A stretch of DNA of 64,000 nucleotides from Actinomadura atramentaria DSM 43919 (GCF_000381885.1 NZ_KB907212.1:1-64000); one strand, 5' to 3'. Positions 32,981-42,164 are shown, counted from the stretch's first letter. Program-made: numbers and translations. Notes: generated by a model from the letters alone, not told the origin.

Positions 32981-33850
32981 TTATGCGAGGACGGTGCGGA
33001 TCGCGTCGAGCTGGTCGGGCGTCGCGGGCGTGTTCGGGAGGCGCGGCGGGCCCGCGCGGTGGCCGGTGAGTTCGAGGGCGGCCTTCGCGAAGGGGACGCC
33101 GCCGGTGGCCTCGATGACGGAGTACAGGGGGACCAGGTCCGTGTGGACGGCGCGGGCCGTCGCCAGGTCGTCCGCGCGGGCGGCCCGCACCAGGTCCCGG
33201 ACGCGGCCGGGGACGGCGTGCGCGGCGACGCTGACGACGCCCGCCGCGCCGACCGAGAGCCACGGCAGGGTCAGCGGGTCGTCGCCGCACAGGTACGTCA
33301 GGCCCGTTTCCGCCATGACGCGCGAGCCGAACAGCAGGTCGCCGCGCGCGTCCTTCACCCCGGCGACGCGCGGGTGCTCGGCCAGGCGGCGGTAGGAGTC
33401 CAGGTCGATGGGGATGCCGGACCGGCGGGGGATGTCGTACAGCATCACCGGTAGGCCCGTCGCGTCGGCGACGGCACGGAAGTGGGCGACGACGCCGTCC
33501 TGGGAGGGCCGGGAGTAGTAGGGCGTCACCGCGAGGACTCCGTGTGCGCCCGCCTTCTCGGCCTGCCGCGCGAGTTCGGCGGAGTGGCGCGTGTCGTAGG
33601 TGCCCACGCCCGCGGTCACGGTGGCACGGTCACCGACCGCCTCCAGGACGGCGCGGAGGAGGACGGTCTTCTCGGCGTCGGTCGTGACCGGTGACTCCCC
33701 CGTGGTCCCGCTGAGCACCAGGCCGTCGCAGCCGGAGTCCACCAGGTGGGCGGCGAGGGCGGCGGCCGCGTCCGGGTCGAGGTCGCCGTCCGCGTCGAAC
33801 GGCGTGACCATCGCCGTCGTGGTCGCGCCGAAGGGGGTGCTGTCGGTCAT
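32981..33850 (-). CDS. dapA: 4-hydroxy-tetrahydrodipicolinate synthase (DapA family)
   Basis: 289 residues from ATG 33850, with GAGGA upstream. It is a TIM barrel with the family motifs LVLSGTTGESPVTTDAEK (Thr-Thr pair), AVTPYYSRPSQDGV with the catalytic Tyr, and VAGVKDARGDL with the Schiff-base Lys. Condenses pyruvate with aspartate semialdehyde, committing carbon to diaminopimelate and lysine, hence to the peptidoglycan peptide. Its location beside a two-component system and L,D-transpeptidase rather than dapB suggests a second paralogue; a relative with another aldol-type substrate is possible. Confidence 0.88.
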   Translation of the reverse strand: MTDSTPFGATTTAMVTPFDADGDLDPDAAAALAAHLVDSGCDGLVLSGTTGESPVTTDAEKTVLLRAVLEAVGDRATVTAGVGTYDTRHSAELARQAEKAGAHGVLAVTPYYSRPSQDGVVAHFRAVADATGLPVMLYDIPRRSGIPIDLDSYRRLAEHPRVAGVKDARGDLLFGSRVMAETGLTYLCGDDPLTLPWLSVGAAGVVSVAAHAVPGRVRDLVRAARADDLATARAVHTDLVPLYSVIEATGGVPFAKAALELTGHRAGPPRLPNTPATPDQLDAIRTVLA

Positions 33851-33924
33851 GGTCCGTCCTCGCTGGCCGTTCGGTTCCGTGGTGGGCCGAACGTACGCGC
33901 ACACCCGCGCGGGCCGCGCGGCAT

Positions 33925-35751
33925 TTATCGGCGGGACGGCAGGCGCAGGGTGAACGTCGTGCCCTCGCCCGGCGTGCTCGACGCGGTCACGGCGCCGCCC
34001 TGCGCCTCGGCGAGCGTCTGGACGATCGCCAGGCCGAGCCCGCTGCCGCCCGTGCGGCGGTTGCGGGACTTCTCGGCGCGCCAGAAGCGGTCGAAGACGT
34101 GCGGGAGCGCGTCCGCGTCGATGCCGACACCGGTGTCCGCGACGGCCACGAGCACGTCGCCGCCGTCCGCGCGGGCGCGCAGGGCGACCGTGCCGCCCGC
34201 CGGGGTGAACCGGATCGCGTTCGCGGTGAGGTTCCCGACGGCCTGGCGCAGCCGGACGGGGTCGGCGAACGCCTCGGGGTCGTCCTCGACGGAGACGGTC
34301 AGCGTCAGCCCGGCGGCGTCGGCCTGCGCGCGGTGCGCCGTCGCGACCTGGTCGAGCAGGTCGGCCACGGCGACGGGCTCGGGGTGCAGGCGTAGCCGCC
34401 CGGCGTCGGCGAGGGCGAGCTGCTGGAGGTCGTCCACGATGTGCTGGAGCAGCAGGATCTCCTCGATCAGCGACGCGGTCAGGGCGTCGTCCAGCTCGGC
34501 CACGCCGTCGTGGGTCGCCTCCAGCCAGCCCCGGACGTTGCTGAGCGGCGTCCGCAGCTCGTGCGACACGTCGCTGATCATCTCCCGGCGCTGCCGCTCG
34601 GCGCGCGCCAGGTGCTCGGACATGTCGTTGAACGCCGCGCCGAGCCGGCCGATCTCGCCGTCCCCGCCGCGGACCCGCGCGGCCGCGTCGCCGTCGCGCA
34701 TCCGCTGCGCGGCGGCCGTCAGCGCCCGGATCGGCCGGACGAGCCGCGCCGCGAGCAGCGCGCTGACGCCGCCCGCGAGCGCCAGCACGACCAGCGCGGC
34801 CACGGTGACGCGGACGAGGCCCGCCCGCGTCAGCCGGGTGGTCGGGGCCGCGTCGTCGCCCGCGTCCCCGATGAACAGCAGCGCGGCGGGCGCGACGTAC
34901 GGCTTGAGCTGCGCGCGGCGCTCGGCGGCCACGCAGTCCGCGGGCTGCCCCGCGACGGGGCGGTCCACCGCCCGGCGGGCCGTGCTCGTCCACGTCCCGT
35001 CGAGGTAGAGCCGGACACGGGCCGCGCCCGCGCGCACCAGGCACTTGTTGACCTGGACGTTGAGCGTTTCGAGCGCCGCTTCTTCCGCGGGCGTCGGCGT
35101 GTCCTGCTCCAGCTGCGGGCACGTCGTCGGGGTCGCGGACGGCATCGGCTCGGCCGGGCCGGGGGCCCGGAGCGGCGGGACCTCCGGGGCGTCCGGGACG
35201 TCGACGGGCCCCGACCCCGGCGCCCGCACGGACGGCCGCCCGCTCAGCCCGTACACGACGCGGTAGTCCGAGCCGTCGCGGTTCAGGCACGCGGCGGTCC
35301 GCTCGGCGGTCTTCCGCAGCCGGTCGCGCACGGCGGCGGGCAGCCCGAACGGCCCGACCGCGCGCGGGTCGATGCGCGACCCGGCGGACCCCGCCAGCGA
35401 CACGTCCACCCGCAGCGGGTCCACGACCGCCGACGCGCGCAGCGGCAGCCGCGTGCCGGGCCCGGCCGTGTCCGCGATGGGCGCGCGGTCCTCGGTGGTG
35501 AGCGCGACGCGGCGGCCCGTCGTGCTCGCCAGGCGGCGGACGGTCGCGGCGACGCCGTCCCAGTCCGGGTGCGTCGCGGCGTAGCCGAGCAGCGCGTCGT
35601 TGACGCGGGCGTCGTCGGCGAGCGTCCGGCCCTGCTCGCGGCGGATCGCGCCGGAGGTGTTGCGGGTGGTGAGCCACGCCGTCGCGGTGATCGAGCACAG
35701 CGCCACCGAGATCGTCGCCAGCAGGATGCGCGCGAGCAGGCTGTGCCTCAT
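33925..35751 (-). CDS. OmpR-partner sensor histidine kinase
   Basis: 608 residues. A membrane helix at the N-terminus (LLARILLATISVALCSITAT) precedes an unusually long extracytoplasmic domain of about 280 residues (Pro-rich, with cysteines in CLNRDG, TTCPQL, NKCLV and DCVAAE). A second helix lies near 320-340, followed by HAMP, then HisKA with MISDVSHELRTPLSNVRGWL and an ATPase domain containing N-box VGNLTANAIRFTPAGG, DTGVGID and GGSGLGLAI. Its start overlaps the regulator stop as ATGA. The cysteines hint at a disulfide-stabilised sensor. Ligand unknown. Confidence 0.92.
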   Translation of the reverse strand: MRHSLLARILLATISVALCSITATAWLTTRNTSGAIRREQGRTLADDARVNDALLGYAATHPDWDGVAATVRRLASTTGRRVALTTEDRAPIADTAGPGTRLPLRASAVVDPLRVDVSLAGSAGSRIDPRAVGPFGLPAAVRDRLRKTAERTAACLNRDGSDYRVVYGLSGRPSVRAPGSGPVDVPDAPEVPPLRAPGPAEPMPSATPTTCPQLEQDTPTPAEEAALETLNVQVNKCLVRAGAARVRLYLDGTWTSTARRAVDRPVAGQPADCVAAERRAQLKPYVAPAALLFIGDAGDDAAPTTRLTRAGLVRVTVAALVVLALAGGVSALLAARLVRPIRALTAAAQRMRDGDAAARVRGGDGEIGRLGAAFNDMSEHLARAERQRREMISDVSHELRTPLSNVRGWLEATHDGVAELDDALTASLIEEILLLQHIVDDLQQLALADAGRLRLHPEPVAVADLLDQVATAHRAQADAAGLTLTVSVEDDPEAFADPVRLRQAVGNLTANAIRFTPAGGTVALRARADGGDVLVAVADTGVGIDADALPHVFDRFWRAEKSRNRRTGGSGLGLAIVQTLAEAQGGAVTASSTPGEGTTFTLRLPSRR

Positions 35752-36434
35752 CGGTCGGCGGCCAGCTTGTACCCGACGCCGTAGACGGTGACGAGCCGGA
35801 CGGGCCGTCGCGGATCGGGCTCGATCTTCTTGCGCAGGTTCTTCACGTGGACGTCGATGGTCCGGCTCCCGATGAACCCGCCGTAGCCGTGCAGCCGCTC
35901 CAGGAGCTGTTCGCGGGTGAACACGCGCTCGGGCTCGGCCGCGAGCACTTCGATGATGCGGAACTCGGCGGGCGTGCAGTCCACCGGGCGGCCGTCCGCC
36001 GTGACGGTGTGCCGAATCGGGTCGACGACCAGCGCGCCGACCTCATGGACCGGCGGCCGCTCGGCGGCGGGCCGCGACCGGCGCAGCAGCACGCGGACGC
36101 GGGCCATCAGCTCGCGCGGACTGTACGGCTTGGTGACGTAGTCGTCCGCGCCGAGATCGAGGCCGAGCAGCAGATCGTCCTCGGTGGCGCGGGCGGTGAG
36201 CATCAGCACCGGGACATCGGACTCGCGGCGCAGGACGCGGCACACGTCCAGGCCGTCCACACGGGGCAGCATCACGTCGAGGACGAGCAGGTCCGGGCGG
36301 GAGCTGCGGGCCGCGTCGAGCGCCGCGCGGCCGTCGTGGACGACCCGCACGTCGTGGCCCTCGCGGAGCAGGTAGCGGCGGACCAGCTCGGCCTGCTTGG
36401 GATCGTCCTCCGCCACGAGGACAGCGGCGCACAC
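35748..36434 (-). CDS. OmpR/PhoB-type response regulator
   Basis: 228 residues from GTG 36434, eight bases after GGAGG. The receiver has LVAEDDPKQAELVRRYL (acidic pair), LLVLDVMLPRVDGLD (phospho-Asp near 53) and YVTKPYSPRELMARV (Lys). The C-terminal winged helix runs LVVDPIRHTVTADG...CTPAEFRIIEVLAAEPERVF...IDVHVKNLRKKIEPD...VRLVTVYGVGYKL. Co-translated with the downstream sensor kinase. Divergent from the L,D-transpeptidase gene, which is a plausible target and would link the system to wall remodelling. Confidence 0.95.
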   Translation of the reverse strand: MCAAVLVAEDDPKQAELVRRYLLREGHDVRVVHDGRAALDAARSSRPDLLVLDVMLPRVDGLDVCRVLRRESDVPVLMLTARATEDDLLLGLDLGADDYVTKPYSPRELMARVRVLLRRSRPAAERPPVHEVGALVVDPIRHTVTADGRPVDCTPAEFRIIEVLAAEPERVFTREQLLERLHGYGGFIGSRTIDVHVKNLRKKIEPDPRRPVRLVTVYGVGYKLAADR

Positions 36435-36576
36435 GTCCGTTACCTCCGGAAAGTCGGTGATCAGCCGGTCCGAGAGTAGGCGACCGGGCGCGCCGCGGCA
36501 CCGGGACGGGACGGCCACACACGACCTTCACGGCGGCCTCGCAGGATCTTCACATCCGTCCGCCAGCATCGCCGCC

Positions 36577-37308
36577 ATGCCTTCGACCCGTGCCCGCGCC
36601 GCCGTCCCCTGGCTCGGCTGCGCGCTGCTCGCCACGGCCGCCTGCGGGACGTCCGGCGGTGGGACGCCGCACCGCGCGGCCGCCGCCGACCGGCCGACCG
36701 CCGCACCGGCGGGGGCCGAGATCGCCACCGTCCGGGGGACGTCGGTCGTGATCCGCCGCGAACCCGGCGGCGCGACCTGGCGGACGCTGTCCAGCCCGAA
36801 CGACTACGGGGCGCCCCGGGTCCTCCTGGTGGACGCCGACCGCGGGGACTGGCTGAAGGTGTACCTGCCGCTGCGGCCCAACGGCAGCACGGGCTGGGTC
36901 CGCGCGTCCGACGTCACGCTCACGCGGACGACCCGGCGCGTGGAGATCGACCCGCGCGCGTTCCGGTTCACCGTCTACGACGGCGACCGGGTGCTGCGCA
37001 CGGGGAAGGTCGCCACGGGGACCGGCGGCACGCCGACCCCCGCGGGCCGGTTCTTCTTCACCGAACTGGTCCGGCCCGCCGACCCGCGCGGCGCGTACGG
37101 CGCGTACGCGTTCGGGCTCAGCGGCTACTCGCCGACGCTCAGCAGCTTCGGCGGCGGTCCCGGCCAGATCGCCGTCCACGGCACGAACGCGCCCGGCCGG
37201 CTCGGGTCGCGCGCGAGCCACGGCTGCATCCGCGTCGGCAATCCCGACATCACCTGGATGGCGCGCAACCTCACGCTCGGCACCCCGGTGGACGTCCTCT
37301 CCTCCTGA
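36577..37308 (+). CDS. L,D-transpeptidase (YkuD) with SH3-like domain, exported
   Basis: 243 residues. N-terminal signal peptide with a possible lipobox (ALLATAACGTS, Cys near 23). An SH3-like segment (ATVRGTSVVIRREPGG...WLKVYLPLRPNGSTGWVRAS) is followed by the YkuD catalytic domain from about 115: VYDGDRVLRTGKVATG, TPTPAGRFFFTEL, QIAVHGTNAPGRLG and the active-site motif RASHGCIRVGN. It forms 3-3 peptide cross-links or attaches proteins to the wall. Divergent from the response regulator; 142 bases separate the starts. Confidence 0.92.
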   Translation: MPSTRARAAVPWLGCALLATAACGTSGGGTPHRAAAADRPTAAPAGAEIATVRGTSVVIRREPGGATWRTLSSPNDYGAPRVLLVDADRGDWLKVYLPLRPNGSTGWVRASDVTLTRTTRRVEIDPRAFRFTVYDGDRVLRTGKVATGTGGTPTPAGRFFFTELVRPADPRGAYGAYAFGLSGYSPTLSSFGGGPGQIAVHGTNAPGRLGSRASHGCIRVGNPDITWMARNLTLGTPVDVLSS

Positions 37309-37318
37309 AAGGTTTCCC

Positions 37319-37606
37319 ATGCGCCTCAAGACCCTGATCATCGGTGGATTCGCCGCGCTCGCGCTCGGCGGCGGCCTCGCCGGGACCGCGACCGCGTCGT
37401 TCGCGGACGGGCCCGCGACTCCCTCCGCCTCCCCCGCGCCCTCGAAGTCGCGGCCGCCCGTGAACGCTCCGCTGCCCGCCCCGTCCGCGAGCCCGCGCGA
37501 GCGGTGCCCCAAGCCGCGCGCGGGGAAGAACGCGCCGCCGCGGAACTGCGTCAGCCCGGCGCGCCCCGCCCCGGCGCTGCCCGGCCACCCGACGTACACG
37601 GGCTGA
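37319..37606 (+). CDS. Small secreted Pro/Ser/Ala-rich protein
   Basis: 95 residues; ATG 37319 with GAAAGG upstream, ten bases after the transpeptidase stop, so probably one transcript. Clear Sec signal peptide (KTLIIGGFAALALGGGLAGTATASFA, cleavage after ATASFA). The mature part is low-complexity Pro/Ser/Ala with two Cys (RERCPKPRAGKNAPPRNCV). I do not recognise a family. It may be a wall-associated partner of the L,D-transpeptidase. Confidence 0.65.
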   Translation: MRLKTLIIGGFAALALGGGLAGTATASFADGPATPSASPAPSKSRPPVNAPLPAPSASPRERCPKPRAGKNAPPRNCVSPARPAPALPGHPTYTG

Positions 37607-37770
37607 CCGCCCAACGGCCGCGCGCGGCTGACCGTCTGGCGGCCGTGCGCGGGCGGACTCTCCGGCGGGCGTACGCGGGCGGATTGTCCGGCGGGCGTAC
37701 GTGGGCTGACCGCCCGGCGGCCGTGCGCGGACTGACCACCCAACGGGCGTGCGGGCCGAGCGTCCGGCGG
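37602..37770. repeat. Degenerate GC-rich tandem repeats
   Basis: Seven or so imperfect copies of a short unit built on GGCTGACCGCCCGGCGGCCGT. Clear copies start near 37602, 37626, 37706 and 37731, with variants ending in GGCGGGCGTACG in between. They fill the gap between the secreted-protein gene and the kinase remnant; the rest of 37607-37902 holds no gene that I can support. Confidence 0.65.
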
Positions 37771-37902
37771 CGGTGTGTGGGCGGGTGCGGGCGGGGGCCG
37801 TGCCCGCCCCTGGCGGGGTTTTCGGCGAACAGGTACGAACGGCGGCAGGACGGTCGGCCGCGCGCCGCGCGGGCGGCCCGGCGGCTCCCGGAGGTCCTGG
37901 AC

Positions 37903-38379
37903 GTGGAAGCCCTGGCCAACGGCGATCCCCGGCGCGTCGGCCGGTACCGGATCGAGGCGCGGGCTCGGCCGCCGCGGTATGGGGACGTCTACCTCGGGCG
38001 CTCGCCGGGCGGACGCCCGGTCGCCGTGAAGGTCGTCCGGCCGGAACTGGCCGCCGACGCCGCGTTCCGCCGCCGCCTCGCGACGATCGGCCCGGACGGC
38101 ATCACCGTGCTCCACACCGGGCGGGAGAAGCGTTTCCCCTGGTCGGAGGTGGCGCGCGTCAGCGTCTACCGGAACAGGCGCGGCTGGATGCTCGCCGTGC
38201 TCCCCGCGCCGGGCGTCGCGCTGCCGAGCGGTGTGCGGCTGCTCCGGCCGTTCCGCGACAGGACGCAGGACTTCACGTGGATCGTGCTCGCCCCCGTCAA
38301 CGAGCTGCGCGGCGGCCACCAGCGCGTCAGGACCGCCGTGGCCGCCCACACGGGCGACCGCTGGCTCGGCACCCGCTGA
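37903..38379 (+). pseudogene. Truncated Ser/Thr kinase N-lobe fused to a PH-like tail
   Basis: 158 residues from GTG 37903, eight bases after CGGAGG. Residues 8-53 read DPRRVGRYRI...GDVYLGRSPGGRPVAVKVVRPELAADAAFRRRL, unmistakably the opening of an actinomycete Ser/Thr kinase, including the beta-3 Lys. The glycine loop is destroyed (EARARPPRYGDV for xxGxGGMGxV), and everything after the first helix, including HRD and DFG, is missing. The chain jumps to IGPDGITVLHTGREKRFPWSEV, a beta-rich PH/bPH-like domain. Kinase activity is excluded. It may be a deletion remnant of a kinase-PH gene, or a kept fusion. The good start site argues that it is still translated. Confidence 0.6.
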
Positions 38380-38389
38380 TCAGGCACGG

Positions 38390-40162
38390 TCAGTCGGTGA
38401 GCCAGAGGAGCGAGTAGTCGTACGTCGCGGCGGTCGGCAGGAACTGGGTGTTGCGGACGCGCGTGGAACGGAACACCGTCGCCGAGCGGTCGAGCAGCGG
38501 GATGATCGCCGCGTCCGCCATGACGCGCTCGTCGGCGCGCCGCCAGAAGTCGGCGGCGGCACGCGCGTCCGGCGCGGTCAGCGCCTGGTCGATGAGCCGG
38601 TTCACCGCCGCGGACTCGTACCCGCCGAAGTTCGTGGAGTTCGGGCCGCACACGCGGCCGTCGAGCAGCGGCTGCAGCACCGAGCGGCCGTTGTTGCCGT
38701 ACCAGTCGGGCGTCCAGCCGGGCGCGGCGATGTCCCAGTGACCCTCGCGGGCCTGCGCAGGGTCGGAGATCGTCGAGCGGTAGAAGTTCCCGCCGCTGTC
38801 CGCGCGCAGCACCGTCGCGACGCCGCACGCCTTGAAGTTCGCGGCCAGGGATTCGGCGATCTTCTGGTGGACGCTGTTCGTCCGGTACGGGAACACCAGC
38901 GTCAGGTTCGGGTGCCCGGCGGCGGCGAGACGGCGGCGGCACTCGGCGGGATCGCCCGCGTCGCCCGGCGTCGGATACTGATTGGCGGGCGCGTATCCGG
39001 AGTTCCCCGGCGGGATCACCGTGTGCAGCGGGCGCGCCACCGACGGGCCGCCGACGAGCTTCACCAGCGCCGACCGGTCCACCGCGTACTCCAGCGCCTG
39101 CCGCACGTCCCGCCGCGCCAGCGCCCCGCCGTTGTTCGGGCTGCGCGTGTTGAACGCGACGTACGGGCTGTTGTTCGGCGCGGCCAGCACCGCGAAGCGC
39201 GGGTCGGAGCGGACGCGCGGCAGCGCCGACGTCGGGACCGGCTGGTCCCACGCCAGGTCCGCCGCGCCCGTCTCGATCTGCTGCTGCACGCTCTCCGGCG
39301 AGTCCGTCCCGAACGTGATCCGGATCAGCCGGACGTGCCGCTGCCGCAGCGGATCGGTGCCCGCGCTCCACGCCGGGTTCCGCGCGAGCACGATGGACCG
39401 GCCCGGCTCGTACGAGCGGATGCGGTACGGCCCGTCCGACAGCGTGTTGCGCCGGAACTCCGGGCTGTCGGGGACGTACCGGTCGTACTCGGCGGGCGCG
39501 GCGGCCGTCGCCTGGAGCGTCAGCAGGTTGACGAAGTCGCTCGCGGGCCGCACCAGCCGGAACACGATCGTGCGCGGCCCGTCCGCCCGGACGCCCTCGA
39601 TCCGGTGCGTCCGCTGGAAGGCCGCCATCGCCGCCGCGTCCCGGCCGTCCACCCGCCCGAACGCGCGGCAGTACTCCGCCATCCCGCGCAGCGTGCTGAC
39701 GAAGTACGCCTTCGCCGACGACGGCGACGCCGGGTTGCACAGCCGCTTGAAACCGCGCACGAAGTCGTCCGCGGTGACCTCGCGCGGCGGCCCGGTGCTC
39801 CACCGCACGCCCGGCCGCAGCCGCAGCCGGTACGTGCGGCCGTCCGCGGAGACGTCGTGGTTGTCCTTGGTGGGGACGCGCTCGGCGACGTCCGCGCGCA
39901 CCGGGATCGTCGCCGCGATGTCGTTCGCGGCGCGCGTGCCGAGCAGCGTCCGGGAGAACAGCCGCGTCAGCCCGTACCCGCCGACGCTGTTGACGCTCGC
40001 CGTGTCGAGATGTTCGATGTCGGAGGAGCCGACGACGCGCAGCGTGCCGCCGTCCCGCGGGGGACCGGCGTCCGCGCCCGCCGAATCGTCGGTGCTGCAC
40101 CCGGTCAGGACGAGGGCGAGGCAGGCCAAACCCGCCGTCGCCCTGCGCATGTCACGCGTCAT
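38390..40162 (-). CDS. ABC-transporter oligopeptide-binding lipoprotein (SBP family 5)
   Basis: 590 residues. Signal peptide with lipobox LALVLTGC-STDD (lipidated Cys near 26; in-frame start five codons later is possible). Family 5 features: DIEHLDTASVNSVGGYGLTR, the TYRLRLRPGVRWS...VTADDFVRGFKRL block, YRIRSYEPGRSIVLARNP, DVRQALEYAVDRSALV and the C-terminal YDYSLLWLTD. It binds peptides or other solutes outside the membrane for uptake. No permease or ATPase genes are adjacent, so it is an orphan binding protein. Confidence 0.9.
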   Translation of the reverse strand: MTRDMRRATAGLACLALVLTGCSTDDSAGADAGPPRDGGTLRVVGSSDIEHLDTASVNSVGGYGLTRLFSRTLLGTRAANDIAATIPVRADVAERVPTKDNHDVSADGRTYRLRLRPGVRWSTGPPREVTADDFVRGFKRLCNPASPSSAKAYFVSTLRGMAEYCRAFGRVDGRDAAAMAAFQRTHRIEGVRADGPRTIVFRLVRPASDFVNLLTLQATAAAPAEYDRYVPDSPEFRRNTLSDGPYRIRSYEPGRSIVLARNPAWSAGTDPLRQRHVRLIRITFGTDSPESVQQQIETGAADLAWDQPVPTSALPRVRSDPRFAVLAAPNNSPYVAFNTRSPNNGGALARRDVRQALEYAVDRSALVKLVGGPSVARPLHTVIPPGNSGYAPANQYPTPGDAGDPAECRRRLAAAGHPNLTLVFPYRTNSVHQKIAESLAANFKACGVATVLRADSGGNFYRSTISDPAQAREGHWDIAAPGWTPDWYGNNGRSVLQPLLDGRVCGPNSTNFGGYESAAVNRLIDQALTAPDARAAADFWRRADERVMADAAIIPLLDRSATVFRSTRVRNTQFLPTAATYDYSLLWLTD

Positions 40163-40265
40163 CGCACGCCTCCGCTGCGGTACGGTCCACCATCACCCGC
40201 AGTGCCACAGTAAGGCCAGAGCGTAATAACGGCCGCTACATCCCCATTTTCTTCGGGGAAATCCG

Positions 40266-40293
40266 AAGGCCCCCCGGCGTGCCGGGGGGCCTT
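40266..40293. terminator. Terminator hairpin downstream of ino1
   Basis: AAGGCCCCCCGGC pairs perfectly with GCCGGGGGGCCTT around GT. On the minus strand it is followed by CGGATTTCC. It lies 22 bases past the ino1 stop. Confidence 0.85.
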
Positions 40294-40315
40294 GTGGACG
40301 GAGGTGCGTCCGGGG

Positions 40316-41395
40316 TCAGCGCTCCACGTCGCCGCGGATGAACGCCTCGACGGCCTCACGGGCCTGGTCGTCGTTGTACTGCTCCGGCGGCGACTTCATG
40401 AAGTACGAGCTGGCCGACAGGATCGGGCCGCCGATCCCGCGGTCCTTCGCGATCTTCGCGGCGCGCACCGCGTCGATGATGACGCCCGCGGAGTTCGGGG
40501 AGTCCCAGACCTCCAGCTTGTACTCCAGGTTCAGCGGCGTGTCGCCGAAGGACTTGCCCTCCAGGCGGACGTACGCCCACTTGCGGTCGTCGAGCCACGG
40601 CACGTGGTCGGACGGGCCGATGTGGACGTCCGCCTTCGCCATCTCGTGCGGGATCTGGGAGGTGACCGACTGCGTCTTGGAGATCTTCTTGGACTGGAGG
40701 CGCTTGCGCTCCAGCATGTTCATGAAGTCCATGTTGCCGCCGAAGTTGAGCTGGTACGTGCGCAGCAGCTCGACCCCGCGGTCCTCGAAGAGCTTGGCCA
40801 TCACGCGGTGCGTGATCGTCGCGCCGACCTGCGACTTGATGTCGTCGCCGACGATCGGCACGCCCGCCTCGGTGAACTTCGCGGCCCACTCGGGGTCGGA
40901 GGCGATGAACACCGGCAGCGCGTTCACGAACGCGACCTTGGCGTCGATGGCGCACTGCGCGTAGAAGCGGTCCGCCTCCTCCGAGCCCACCGGGAGGTAC
41001 GACACCAGGACGTCGACCCGGGCGTCCTTCAGCGCCTGCACCACGTCGACCGGCTGGGCGTCGGACTCCTCGATCGTGTCGAGGTAGTACTCGCCGAGGC
41101 CGTCGAAGGTGTGGCCGCGCTGCACGATGACGCCGGACGGCGGGACGTCCGCGAACTTGATCGTGTTGTTCTCGCTCGCGTGGATCGCCTCGGAGAGGTC
41201 CATCCCGACCTTCTTGGCGTCCACGTCGAAGGCCGCCACGAACTCGACGTCGCCGACGTGGTAATCGCCGAACTGAACGTGCATGAGGCCGGGCACCCTG
41301 GTCTCGGGGGCCGCGTTCTTGTAGAACTCGACACCCTGGACGAGCGAAGAGGCGCAGTTGCCCACACCAACGATGGCTACGCGCACCGAACCCAT
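40316..41395 (-). CDS. ino1: Inositol-3-phosphate synthase
   Basis: 359 residues, the normal actinobacterial length. NAD-binding start [18 protein letters not shown]. Active-site blocks: [78 protein letters not shown] (catalytic Lys region), [18 protein letters not shown] and [20 protein letters not shown]. It converts glucose-6-phosphate to 1L-myo-inositol-1-phosphate for phosphatidylinositol, mycothiol and related compounds. It lies 72 bases after the PadR gene, in the same leftward direction (as Rv0047c-Rv0046c). Confidence 0.97.
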   Translation of the reverse strand: MGSVRVAIVGVGNCASSLVQGVEFYKNAAPETRVPGLMHVQFGDYHVGDVEFVAAFDVDAKKVGMDLSEAIHASENNTIKFADVPPSGVIVQRGHTFDGLGEYYLDTIEESDAQPVDVVQALKDARVDVLVSYLPVGSEEADRFYAQCAIDAKVAFVNALPVFIASDPEWAAKFTEAGVPIVGDDIKSQVGATITHRVMAKLFEDRGVELLRTYQLNFGGNMDFMNMLERKRLQSKKISKTQSVTSQIPHEMAKADVHIGPSDHVPWLDDRKWAYVRLEGKSFGDTPLNLEYKLEVWDSPNSAGVIIDAVRAAKIAKDRGIGGPILSASSYFMKSPPEQYNDDQAREAVEAFIRGDVER

Positions 41396-41467
41396 CCGGT
41401 TGCTCCTTCTCTTCTAGGGAACATGTGGTGTTTCTTCACCCGTCCCCGAGGGGGCCGGGCCGCGACT

Positions 41468-42094
41468 TCAGCGGCCCGTCTCCCGAGGCATGTCCTGAGT
41501 CGTATTCGACGTTCTTGCTTGTTCCTGCTCCGCCCGCTCGCGCCCGATCAGCTCGTTGAGCCACCGGACCTCGCGTTCGACGGACTCCAGCCCGTGGTTC
41601 TGGAGTTCGAGCGTGTACGTGTCGACGCGCTCGCGGGTCCGCGCCAGCGCGGAGCGGACGCTCTCGAGGCGCTCCTCCAGCCGGCTGCGGCGCCCCTCCA
41701 GGATGCGCAGGCGGACGTCGGCCCGGGTGTGCGAAAAGAAGGCGAAGTGAACGCCGAACCCCTCGTCCTCCCAGGACGCCGGCCCCGCCTCGGTCAGGAG
41801 GTCCTGCAGACGCTCCTTGCCCTCGGCGGTGAGCTTGTAGACGATCTTCGAGCGCCTGCTCTGCAGCGGCAGCGCGGCGGTGGTGCCGTCGCGGTCCTCC
41901 GGGCGGTCCTCGGTGATCAGCCCCTTGGCGAGGAGCTGCTTGAGGCACGGGTACAGCGACCCGTAGGAGAAGGCGCGGAACATGCCGAGCAGGGCGTTGA
42001 GCCGCTTGCGCAGCTCGTACCCGTGCATCGGAGCCTCGTGCAGCAGGCCGAGGACGGCGAGTTCGAGTACTCCCGCGCCCTTCTTGCCCGCCAT
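41468..42094 (-). CDS. PadR family transcriptional regulator
   Basis: 208 residues from ATG 42094; upstream in-frame codons cover the palindromic operator, so the shorter start is chosen. The winged helix is at about 8-85: LELAVLGLLHEAPMHGYELR, FRAFSYGSLYPCLKQLLAKG, SKIVYKLTAEGKERLQDLL. A C-terminal coiled coil (DVRLRILEGRRSRLEERLES, RERVDTYTLELQNHGLESVE) gives the dimer. It probably controls itself and the downstream ino1, as the conserved pairing across actinobacteria implies. Inducer unknown. Confidence 0.93.
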   Translation of the reverse strand: MAGKKGAGVLELAVLGLLHEAPMHGYELRKRLNALLGMFRAFSYGSLYPCLKQLLAKGLITEDRPEDRDGTTAALPLQSRRSKIVYKLTAEGKERLQDLLTEAGPASWEDEGFGVHFAFFSHTRADVRLRILEGRRSRLEERLESVRSALARTRERVDTYTLELQNHGLESVEREVRWLNELIGRERAEQEQARTSNTTQDMPRETGR

Positions 42095-42145
42095 GCCGCG
42101 TCTCGCTTCCGCAGTGCCGATGTCTCGTCTTGATGTATCGAGCGA

Positions 42146-42164
42146 ATGTATCGACTCGATACAT
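42146..42164. promoter_or_regulatory. PadR operator (perfect palindrome)
   Basis: ATGTATCGA-C-TCGATACAT is a 9-bp perfect inverted repeat 51 bases before the PadR start. A further half site ATGTATCGA lies 12 bases nearer the gene (42134-42142), and a partial GATAC at 42171. The AT-rich ATGT...ACAT ends match known PadR sites, and the array probably covers the promoter of padR-ino1. Confidence 0.8.
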
